From Nitrobacter sp039808345 (GTDB taxonomy: Bacteria; Pseudomonadota; Alphaproteobacteria; Rhizobiales; Xanthobacteraceae), in assembly GCF_047824785.1 (NCBI RefSeq), contig NZ_CP181167.1, positions 3,348,001-3,412,000 on the forward strand: DNA of 64,000 nt, written 5' to 3'. The notes below the pieces were generated by a model. It was not told the origin of the DNA. It saw nothing but the letters and a program-made list of their open reading frames with translations, and did no database searches. The translations under genes and the position numbers were made by a program. Shown piece by piece: positions 26,943 through 34,231 of this stretch. Position 1 is the stretch's first letter, and each line of letters starts with the position of its first letter.

Positions 26943-27320
26943 ATGCGCAAATCGGTTCTAGCGGTTGTTCTGATCACGACGATCTGTGGCGTGCTGCCCG
27001 CGCGCGCGCAGGACGGAGCCGCGCCCTTCGACGCCGAACTGCAACGTCTGGCCGAAATCCTCGGCACGCTGCACTATCTTCGCGGCATCTGCGCCGCCAA
27101 TGACGGCGCGAAATGGCGCAATGAAATGCAGGCGCTGATCGATGCCGAAACGCCGTCGGGCGAACGCCGAGCCAGGATGATCGCGGGCTTCAACCGCGGC
27201 TATAACTGGTTCCAGCAGACCTACCGGGCATGCACGCCGGCCGCGAATGTCGTCATCCGCCGGTATATGGAGGAAGGCGCGAAAATTTCCCGCGACCTGA
27301 CCGCCAGATACGCGAACTGA
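26943..27320 (+). CDS. TIGR02301-family secreted protein
   Basis: A 125-residue periplasmic protein with signal peptide at residues 1-22 (VLAVVLITTICGVLPARA). The mature part has RLAEILGTLHYLRGICAANDGAKWRNEM and GFNRGYNWFQQTYRACTPAANVVIRRYMEEG, with two cysteines likely to pair. This pattern fits the TIGR02301 family of alphaproteobacteria, which has no known function. Confidence 0.8.
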   Translation: MRKSVLAVVLITTICGVLPARAQDGAAPFDAELQRLAEILGTLHYLRGICAANDGAKWRNEMQALIDAETPSGERRARMIAGFNRGYNWFQQTYRACTPAANVVIRRYMEEGAKISRDLTARYAN

Positions 27321-27463
27321 CCCGGCCTTCCGCGCATTTCCGGGATATCCGGATCAAGCCCGAGGTCATCCGCCCGAAAGCGTTCTTCCGGAAACCCGTT
27401 TCAAATGCAGAAAGGCGCGTTAACCTTTCCTAAAGAACTGACTGTCCGCTGCCCGTTCGCGTG

Positions 27464-27566
27464 CTAGGGTCCTTCACCGCTTCATGGAAACGGTGAAGGA
27501 TCTATCTTTATGTTTTGACGCGTTTTCTTCACGCGAACCGGACCCCACTTCGCTCGAAAACGCTAT
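27464..27566 (+). repeat. CTAG-starting palindromic repeat
   Basis: Begins CTAGGGTCCTTCACCG, forms a hairpin with CGGTGAAGGATC, and continues with the shared GCGTTTTCTTCACGCGAACC unit closed by GAAAACGCTATGA. A relative in reverse orientation lies at about 37062-37160. The rest of the gap 27321-27616 shows nothing. Confidence 0.75.
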
Positions 27567-27616
27567 GAACCACGGGCGTCGAGCGTTTCGCCCCGTCAGA
27601 CGCATTCGGAACTTTC

Positions 27617-27883
27617 ATGCACCCGCCATTTGCATTCAGCCCAACCCGCGATTCGTTTGCCGATCAGGAGCAGAAGCAGGCTGCCCTGAGCTATCTCAAT
27701 GAAGCGTGGGCCGACGCACGCCACGACGGCGTCGATGGCGATTGTCTGGCGCAGGCCAGCCTGTTTGCTGCCTTCGCCGAACTCGTCAGTACCTATGGTG
27801 AGGATGCCGTGGCGACCTTCGTCGAGGGCCTCGCCGGCCGCGTCCGCAACGGCGAATTCTCGATTGCGCTGGCGAAGCAATAA
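27617..27883 (+). CDS. Small conserved hypothetical protein
   Basis: An 88-residue acidic soluble protein: SFADQEQKQAALSYLNEAWA followed by DARHDGVDGDCLAQASLFAAF and ELVSTYGEDAVATFVEGLAGRV. The regular helical pattern and codon use support a real gene. No domain recognised. Confidence 0.6.
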   Translation: MHPPFAFSPTRDSFADQEQKQAALSYLNEAWADARHDGVDGDCLAQASLFAAFAELVSTYGEDAVATFVEGLAGRVRNGEFSIALAKQ

Positions 27884-27922
27884 ACCCCGGATCAGGACCG
27901 AAAACCGGTTTCACGTTCCGGC

Positions 27923-29263
27923 TCATGATCCGGGCGTCAGCGTCTCCAGGAAACGCACCGGCTCGCCCGTGGATGCGGCAGCCAACTCCCCTTGCCACAT
28001 CACGCGGCGGCCGCGCACGAAGGTGCCGACCGGCCAGCCCGTCACGTCGACCCCGTCATAGGGCGTCCAGCCCGCGCGCGAGGCCACCCACTTGTTGGTG
28101 ATGGTCTCGGTCCGCTTGAGATCGACCACGGTGAAATCGGCATCAAAGCCGGCCGCGATCCGCCCCTTGCAGGCGATGTTGAACAGCCGCGCCGGACCGG
28201 CGCTGGTGAGATCGACAAAACGCGCCAGCGACAGGCGGCCCGAACTGACGTGATCCAGCATCAAAGGCACCAGCGTCTGCACGCCGGTCATGCCCGACGG
28301 CGAAGCGGGATAGGTCTTCTGCTTCTCTTCCAGCGTATGCGGCGCGTGATCAGAGCCGAGCACGTCGATAATGCCCTGCCCGATACCCTTCCATATCCCC
28401 GAACGATGAGCGGCATCGCGCACCGGCGGATTCATCTGCGCCAGCGTGCCGAGCCGCTCGTAGCATTCGGGCGCGGCCATGGTCAGATGATGCGGCGTCG
28501 CCTCGCAGGAAGCCACATCCTTGTGGTCCCGCAAATATTCGATCTCCTCGCGGGTCGAGATATGCAGCACATGAATGCGCTTTCCGGTCTCGCGGGCGAG
28601 CGTGACGAGCCGCTGCGTCGCCAGCAGCGCGGCGGTCTCGTCGCGCCACAGCGGATGCGAGCGCGGATCGTTTTCAACCCGCAAACTCTTGCGCTCGTTG
28701 AGACGGTATTCGTCCTCGGCGTGAAACGCGGCGCGGCGGCGGATCACGTTGAAGATTTTCCGCAGACTGTCGTCATCCTCGACCAGCAGCGCCCCGGTGG
28801 ATGATCCGACGAACACCTTGACGCCGGCGCAGCCGGGCGCGCGTTCAAGTTCGGGAAGATCCCGCACGTTCTCGCGGGTGCCGCCGATGAAGAAGGCGAA
28901 GTCGCAGTGCATCCGATGATGCGCCGCCTTCATCTTCGCCGCAAAGGTCTCCGCCGTCACCGTCAGGGGATTGGTGTTCGGCATCTCGAACACCGCGGTC
29001 ACGCCGCCCATCACCGCGCTGCGCGAGCCGGTTTCGAGGTCTTCCTTATGAGTCAGTCCCGGTTCGCGGAAATGCACCTGGGTGTCGATCACGCCGGGCA
29101 GGATATGCAGCCCCCGGCAGTCGATCACCTCGCCGGCGTCGGCCTGGCCAAGCCCGCCGATCGCGGCGATGCGGCCGCCGGACACACCGATGTCGGCTAC
29201 CCCCTCGCCGTCCTGATTGACGATGGCGCCCGATCTCAGAATCACGTCAAATGTCTTGGTCAT
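27923..29263 (-). CDS. pyrC: Dihydroorotase, class I-like, with QxH instead of HxH
   Basis: Amidohydrolase of 446 residues, closest in pattern to class I dihydroorotases that close carbamoyl-aspartate in pyrimidine synthesis. LPGVIDTQVHFREPG sits at the first metal site, where most active enzymes have HxH; here it is QxH. The lysine in AGVKVFVGSSTG, histidines in HVLHIST and ATPHHLT, and the aspartate in VLGSDHAPHT are present. The same DTQVHFREPG form appears to be normal in Rhizobiales, so activity is not excluded. The start codon lies in a perfect 19-bp tandem duplication. Confidence 0.88.
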   Translation of the reverse strand: MTKTFDVILRSGAIVNQDGEGVADIGVSGGRIAAIGGLGQADAGEVIDCRGLHILPGVIDTQVHFREPGLTHKEDLETGSRSAVMGGVTAVFEMPNTNPLTVTAETFAAKMKAAHHRMHCDFAFFIGGTRENVRDLPELERAPGCAGVKVFVGSSTGALLVEDDDSLRKIFNVIRRRAAFHAEDEYRLNERKSLRVENDPRSHPLWRDETAALLATQRLVTLARETGKRIHVLHISTREEIEYLRDHKDVASCEATPHHLTMAAPECYERLGTLAQMNPPVRDAAHRSGIWKGIGQGIIDVLGSDHAPHTLEEKQKTYPASPSGMTGVQTLVPLMLDHVSSGRLSLARFVDLTSAGPARLFNIACKGRIAAGFDADFTVVDLKRTETITNKWVASRAGWTPYDGVDVTGWPVGTFVRGRRVMWQGELAAASTGEPVRFLETLTPGS

Positions 29264-29286
29264 CGTTAAATGTCTTGGTCATCGTT
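29249..29286. repeat. Perfect 19-bp tandem duplication across the pyrC start
   Basis: AAATGTCTTGGTCATCGTT occurs twice with no gap, carrying the pyrC start codon in both copies. The period is not a multiple of three. The upstream copy therefore opens an 11-codon frame that ends in TGA at 29247-29249, overlapping the true start. Confidence 0.95.
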
Positions 29287-29435
29287 CCCGAAAGCATCCG
29301 CGCGCGCGCCGAGCGGACCCTTGTTGCCGGCACCTTAGCGGCTTACGTTCCGAAAACGAAATCCGGCACGCAGGTTTGTCCGGGGACACTGCGCAAGACC
29401 AGTTCAAACAACACACCCGGCCAAGAGAAGGTGTC

Positions 29436-30317
29436 ATGAAAGCAGCGTTTCTTCCCGACCGGGGCGTGGTCAAGGTCAGCGGCGACGACGCGCGCAATTT
29501 TCTCAACGGTCTTGTGACCACCGATGTGACCAAGGTTCAGCCCGGGCTCGGCCGGTTCGGCGCGCTGCTGACGCCGCAGGGCAAGATCACGTTCGATTTC
29601 CTTATCACGGAAGCTCAACCGGATCACGGCGGCGGCTTCTTGATCGACTGCCCGTTGCCGCTGGCGCAGCCGCTCGCGACCAAGCTCGGCTTCTACAAGC
29701 TGCGCGCCAAGGTCACGGTCGAAAACCTTTCGGGCAAGCTCGGCGTGCTGGCGGCCTGGGACGGCGAACCCGCGATGCACCCGGACCTGACCTTCGCCGA
29801 TCCACGAAGCGACAGACTGGGCTGGCGCAGTCTCGTGCCGGAGGAACTCGCGGCCCGGGCGGCCACGGTGATCGGCGCCGAACTGGTTGAAAGCGCCGAT
29901 TACGAGGCTCACCGGATCGCGGCGGGCGTGCCGAGCGGCGGCGCCGATTTCAACTTCGGCGACGCCTTTCCACATGAAGCCAATATGGACCGGCTGCACG
30001 GCGTCGATTTCGACAAGGGCTGCTATGTCGGCCAGGAAGTGGTTTCGCGCATGGAGCATCGCGGCACCGCGCGCAACCGGATTGTGCGCGTGCGCCTGGA
30101 CAGTGGCGCGCCTGAGCCGGGGACGGCCGTGGTCGCGGGGGAGAAGGCCGTGGGCACCATGGGCTCAGCGGCGGCGGACCAGGGTCTTGCGCTGCTGCGT
30201 CTTGATCGCGCCGCCGACGCGATCGAGGCCGGGATCCCTTTGACGGCGGGCGGCGTTCCGATCCGTGTCGCCGAGCCGGATGAGTTGAAGCTACCCGCCA
30301 AGAACACCGTCGCATGA
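29436..30317 (+). CDS. ygfZ: Folate-binding YgfZ-family protein
   Basis: A 293-residue protein of the GcvT-like YgfZ/IBA57 family, which supports assembly or repair of certain iron-sulfur enzymes with folate. It has VSGDDARNFLNGLVTTDV near the start and the signature DKGCYVGQEVVSRMEHRG near residue 195, with the conserved Cys. An AGAGAAGG site precedes the ATG. It overlaps tag by four bases. Confidence 0.92.
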   Translation: MKAAFLPDRGVVKVSGDDARNFLNGLVTTDVTKVQPGLGRFGALLTPQGKITFDFLITEAQPDHGGGFLIDCPLPLAQPLATKLGFYKLRAKVTVENLSGKLGVLAAWDGEPAMHPDLTFADPRSDRLGWRSLVPEELAARAATVIGAELVESADYEAHRIAAGVPSGGADFNFGDAFPHEANMDRLHGVDFDKGCYVGQEVVSRMEHRGTARNRIVRVRLDSGAPEPGTAVVAGEKAVGTMGSAAADQGLALLRLDRAADAIEAGIPLTAGGVPIRVAEPDELKLPAKNTVA

Positions 30318-30940
30318 CGCAATCCGCGCGCTTGCATGCCGACGGCCTCACCCGCTGTCCGTGGCCCGGCGACGACCCGCTCTACCTCGCCTATCACGAC
30401 ACCGAGTGGGGCATACCCGAATATGACGACCGCGCGCTGTTCGAAAAGCTGATCCTCGACGGCTTTCAAGCCGGCCTGTCGTGGATCACGATCTTGCGCA
30501 AGCGCGACAATTTCCGCCGCGCCTTCGACGGCTTCATGCCTGAGAAGATCGCGTCTTACGACGAGAACAAGGTCCACGCCTTGATGAACGACGCCGGCAT
30601 CGTGCGCAACCGGGCGAAAATCGAGGGCGCCGTCACCAGCGCGAAGTCCTATCTGGCGATCATGGAGCAGGGTCCGGGCTTTTCCGCGCTGCTGTGGAAT
30701 TTCATGGACGGCCAACCGAAGGTCAACCGGTTCAAGACCACCGCGAACGTTCCGGCCTCGACGCCGCTCTCGATCAAAATCTCAAAGGAACTGGCGTCGC
30801 GCGGATTCAAGTTCGTCGGCCCCACGATCGTGTATGCCTTCATGCAGGCGACAGGCATGGTCAACGACCATCTGGTGACATGCCATTGCCACGGGACATG
30901 CGGCAGGCAGGCGCGCAAGTCACGTCCCGCAACGCGATGA
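30314..30940 (+). CDS. tag: 3-methyladenine DNA glycosylase I
   Basis: Removes 3-methyladenine from alkylated DNA. The 208-residue protein shows RCPWPGDDPLYLAYHDTEWG, ALFEKLILDGFQAGLSWITILRKR and GFKFVGPTIVYAFMQATGMVNDH. The zinc ligands are in the N-terminal RCPW and the C-terminal HLVTCHCH. It lies between ygfZ and an HD hydrolase with ATGA overlaps at both ends. Confidence 0.95.
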   Translation: MTQSARLHADGLTRCPWPGDDPLYLAYHDTEWGIPEYDDRALFEKLILDGFQAGLSWITILRKRDNFRRAFDGFMPEKIASYDENKVHALMNDAGIVRNRAKIEGAVTSAKSYLAIMEQGPGFSALLWNFMDGQPKVNRFKTTANVPASTPLSIKISKELASRGFKFVGPTIVYAFMQATGMVNDHLVTCHCHGTCGRQARKSRPATR

Positions 30941-31554
30941 CGGCTCGGGCTCCGAAAGTCGCGACGCGCGCGTGGCAGCGGATGCTGTCCGGCCGGCGGC
31001 TCGACCTGCTCGATCCCTCGCCGCTCGACATCGAGATCGCCGATATCGCGCATGGCCTCGCCCGCGTCGCGCGATGGAACGGCCAGACCCACGGCGCACA
31101 TATTTTCTCCGTCGCGCAGCACACGCTGCTGGTCGAGGCCGTCATGCGCGAGCATGCGCCCCGCATCGATATTCAGGTGCGGCTGGCGGCGCTGCTGCAT
31201 GACGCACCGGAATATGTCATCGGCGACATGATCTCGCCGTTCAAGGCGGTGATCGGCGGTTCCTATAAAGCCGTCGAAAAACGGCTGCTGGCGGCGATCC
31301 ACATCCGGTTCGGACTGCCGTCTGTCCTGCCGATGGAAACCGCGCGACAAATCAAGGCCGCCGACATGGGCGCCGCCTATCTCGAGGCGACCCACCTTGC
31401 CGGCTTCTCCGAGCCCGAGGCGAAGCGGCTGTTCGGCAGCGATCCGGGCCTGCCGGCAACGATGATCGACGATTATCTGACGCCGTGGCCAGCGAGCGAG
31501 GCAGAGAGCCGGCTTCTGGCGCGTTTCCAGAGCCTTTGCGGCCAACTTTCTTGA
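30937..31554 (+). CDS. HD-domain hydrolase, YfbR-like
   Basis: A 205-residue metal-dependent phosphohydrolase. Histidines in FSVAQHTLLVE and the HD pair in ALLHDAPEYVIGDMISPFK match the YfbR-type HD fold, which includes 5'-deoxynucleotidases. A late KAADMGAAYLEA aspartate completes the site. Start at 30937 overlaps the tag stop. A nucleotide-pool role next to a DNA repair gene is inference. Confidence 0.87.
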   Translation: MTARAPKVATRAWQRMLSGRRLDLLDPSPLDIEIADIAHGLARVARWNGQTHGAHIFSVAQHTLLVEAVMREHAPRIDIQVRLAALLHDAPEYVIGDMISPFKAVIGGSYKAVEKRLLAAIHIRFGLPSVLPMETARQIKAADMGAAYLEATHLAGFSEPEAKRLFGSDPGLPATMIDDYLTPWPASEAESRLLARFQSLCGQLS

Positions 31555-31585
31555 ATTGCTGACGCCGCCTCAATCGAGGCTCGTT

Positions 31586-31736
31586 ATAGCGTTTTCGAAA
31601 GAGGTAGAAACCGGTTCGCTCGAAAACGTTCTAGAGCGGCGGCCGGTCAAATGGAATCAGCGCTGCCGCTCCAGTTAATTGATTGAGCATCGGATTTATC
31701 CCGAAACCGGTTCCCACTTTCGGGTCCGATGCTCTA
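31586..31736. repeat. Two CTAGAGC-class repeats, one supplying a stop codon
   Basis: A GCGTTTTCGA/TCGAAAACG hairpin (31589-31628) is followed by CTAGAGCGGC and its complement GCCGCTC (31631-31672). A third palindrome, GAGCATCGGATT with its partner CGATGCTC, ends in TTAGAGC read on the minus strand. The TAG is the stop codon of the secreted-protein gene starting at 32330. Confidence 0.75.
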
Positions 31737-32330
31737 ATCGGTGGACGGGCGCAGATCCAAAGCGCCTCCGGCCCGAGCCGGCCTCGTGTCCGGCTTGACG
31801 GGTTCAAGCCTCGCGCTCTCCACCCGCGGGGTTGGAACGCGCGCGGTCACCTCCGTGTTCGAGGCGGACGCATCGGCCGTCCGCGAAACCCTGCTGCGGG
31901 CATAGGGGCGCGCAGCGGCGCGCGCCAGCAACATCTGCCTGCCGCCCTGATGGTTGAAGTCGCAATACGCAAAGCCCATGCCGGACACCGAGCCGCGGAA
32001 GCTGCGTTCGCTCTTCTTGTCGAGATTGAAGCACGGCTCGAACGGCAGTCCCTTGATCGACGCGCAAACCGTCTGGCCGCGTACCTGAAGCGTATTGCCC
32101 GGCAGCCTCATGTGGCGAACCGGACCTTCGCCGCTGAACTGCACCGCGCCGGCCGCGCCCCCGTCCTCGAATACCCGGCCGGCGCCCCGCGTGCCGTCGA
32201 AGCAGGTGAACGCGAAAACCTTACCGGCCACAAAGCGTTTGGCCTCGCTGGCATTCATGAGGTGACCGGCCATTGCCGGTGCGGCGATCGCACCTGCAAA
32301 CAGGACTCCCGACACGAAACGCGCAAGCAT
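31734..32330 (-). CDS. Secreted protein of unknown function
   Basis: A 198-residue exported protein with a signal peptide at residues 1-21 (FVSGVLFAGAIAAPAMA). The first 120 residues contain four spaced cysteines (FTCFDG, TVCASI, EPCFNL, AYCDFN) that could form two disulfides. The rest is a low-complexity Arg/Ala/Pro-rich tail. No known domain. Its TAG stop lies in a TTAGAGC repeat end, so the tail may be longer in relatives. Confidence 0.7.
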   Translation of the reverse strand: MLARFVSGVLFAGAIAAPAMAGHLMNASEAKRFVAGKVFAFTCFDGTRGAGRVFEDGGAAGAVQFSGEGPVRHMRLPGNTLQVRGQTVCASIKGLPFEPCFNLDKKSERSFRGSVSGMGFAYCDFNHQGGRQMLLARAAARPYARSRVSRTADASASNTEVTARVPTPRVESARLEPVKPDTRPARAGGALDLRPSTD

Positions 32331-32449
32331 ACTGCAACTCCGAAAACTTGATGACGGGAACGGCCGCCGATGGCTGATGCCTTTACCCGCTCCTTACCAT
32401 ACCAACCGTGGCAACATTGGAGCAGCTTGGTTGGTAAAGTCTGAATATC

Positions 32450-32623
32450 CTAGCGGATTTCGCAAAAGTGGATACCGGTTTTGCAATCCGGGCACGCGCA
32501 AGTTGTTGATTACGAGCGTTTTCCTGAACACGAACCGGATTTCAGACTGCCGGAAAACATCCTGTCTGAAAACCGGCTTCCACTTTGCGCTGGCGCGGCC
32601 CTTCGGGTCGGGATCATGCTCTA
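32450..32623. repeat. CTAG-starting repeat region running into the sleB stop
   Basis: Begins CTAGCGGATTTCGC, contains two CCGG-type repeat arms (AAAGTGGATACCGGTTTTGC and GAACACGAACCGGATTTC), and ends GGGATCATGCTCTA. Read on the minus strand the end is TAGAGCATGATCCC, and its TAG is the sleB-like gene's stop codon. Confidence 0.75.
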
Positions 32624-34003
32624 CCGCCGCCGGGAAGAGTCAAGTTCCGCCGAACTGCGACCCGCCTCGGCGAGTCTGGCCGAGATTTCGGCGGTCTGAG
32701 CCGTCGCGCTCCAATTCGGCGCATCACGACCGTCGCCCCACGCGCGCGGACGGTAAAAAGTATGAACGCCGGTGCGGTACATCTTCTTCATTTCGCGGAC
32801 CCAGGAAGGATGGACCCAATAGGCGTGATAGTGCGTCGACTTGCCGACTTCCGGCAGCCATAGCCGCCCGTCAAGCGTGGCCCTCGCGATCCTGCGGGCG
32901 CGATCCCACATATCCGGCTCGGTGACGACGTCGCGAATGCCGTCACAGGCGAACGTGAACTGGCAGGCCAGACGACGATTGGCGTTCTGGTAGACCACGC
33001 CGCACACCGTGGTCGGATAATAGCCCGAGAACACGCGGTTCATGACCACCTGCGCGACCGCGATCTGACCGCGAACCGCTTCGCCGCGCGCTTCGAAATA
33101 AACCGCTTCCGCAAGGCATTTTTCCTGCCTGGCGCGCTTCTTGTCATCCAGAAGACCAAGCCGCTCGGCCGGCGTCTTGACCTCGCCCTTGCCAACCACG
33201 GTTTCACCGGCCCTTGCTGAATCCCGCCGCGGCGGCAGCGCTACCTTCATGTCGGGATCGGGAGCCGGCATCACGATCATGGGTTCTTCACCGGGACGCC
33301 AGCGTTCCAGGCCTTCGTTGACGACGCCGAGCGCCGAATCGCCGAAGTACAGGCTCGCCGTCTTGATGGAGAACCCGTCGGTGGAGGCTTGCGCCTCCGC
33401 AGCCGCGTTGGCGGCATCGGGATCGTCGGACGGCTGCGCCTCAAGCGACAGCGACGCATCGTATTGAGGCAAAGGAGGTGCGTTGAGAGCGTCCGCCAAT
33501 TCGGGATCGAGCGTCGAGGGCTCCGCGCTCTGCGCGGTCGCCGCCGTCTTTGCCCCCAACACCGACGCATTGGATGTCGAAGGATCCTGCGGCGCAGCAT
33601 TGGTCGGCGCAACGGGCAGCGGCTGCTCCGGCGCAACCAGAGCGAGACGGTCCGCCTTCAGCGCCCGGTTGACCCTTGGGAAATCCGAGGCGCTATAACG
33701 TTGCGGCGGCCGCGTCAGCCGGTTGCCGACCACGACGCCCTCATCGAGACTTGCAAGCAGAAGCGTGGCCGCGCGCGGCGACGATGTGCCGACCGGGCGT
33801 CCGAAATTGAAGGTCGCGACCTGAATGGAGCTGACCGCGCTGGCGGAAACACGCTTCTGCCAGCGTTCGGCAACACCAGGCTGCCGCGCAAGCAAGGACG
33901 CGATGTCCTGATATCCGATTTCATTCGGGATCAATGCGAAGAAGCAGAGACCGGAACCGAAGAGCGCAAGAGCGCCCTTCGGTTGGTTACGCAACACAGA
34001 CAT
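32621..34003 (-). CDS. SleB-type cell-wall hydrolase
   Basis: A 460-residue envelope protein. A membrane segment (GALALFGSGLCFFALI) anchors the N-terminus. About 270 residues of Ala/Pro-rich linker follow, then the hydrolase domain: CLAEAVYFEARGEAVRGQIAVAQVVMNRV, VCGVVYQN, CQFTFACDG and STHYHAYWVHPSW. The first motif carries the catalytic Glu of SleB-type peptidoglycan hydrolases, which in spore formers are lytic transglycosylases; non-spore-formers use relatives in wall remodelling. Start chosen at MSVLRNQPKG just before the anchor. Confidence 0.85.
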   Translation of the reverse strand: MSVLRNQPKGALALFGSGLCFFALIPNEIGYQDIASLLARQPGVAERWQKRVSASAVSSIQVATFNFGRPVGTSSPRAATLLLASLDEGVVVGNRLTRPPQRYSASDFPRVNRALKADRLALVAPEQPLPVAPTNAAPQDPSTSNASVLGAKTAATAQSAEPSTLDPELADALNAPPLPQYDASLSLEAQPSDDPDAANAAAEAQASTDGFSIKTASLYFGDSALGVVNEGLERWRPGEEPMIVMPAPDPDMKVALPPRRDSARAGETVVGKGEVKTPAERLGLLDDKKRARQEKCLAEAVYFEARGEAVRGQIAVAQVVMNRVFSGYYPTTVCGVVYQNANRRLACQFTFACDGIRDVVTEPDMWDRARRIARATLDGRLWLPEVGKSTHYHAYWVHPSWVREMKKMYRTGVHTFYRPRAWGDGRDAPNWSATAQTAEISARLAEAGRSSAELDSSRRR

Positions 34004-34231
34004 CGATACGCTCACGCAACACCACACACGCGATCGAGCTGCACTTTGATGCATTTCGATCGATCACGGTAATATCCGATTAAAGTTGCGAGCGCGTTAA
34101 TCGGCGATGCGGGCTGGCAACAGGCAAGCATGCGCCCAAAAGCGCGAGCGAACATCGGGCCAGTTGGTAAACGACGGCCTGAGCGAAAGAGTAAACATAA
34201 GGTCAACGCCCGGTCCGATCGTGAGCGCTCA

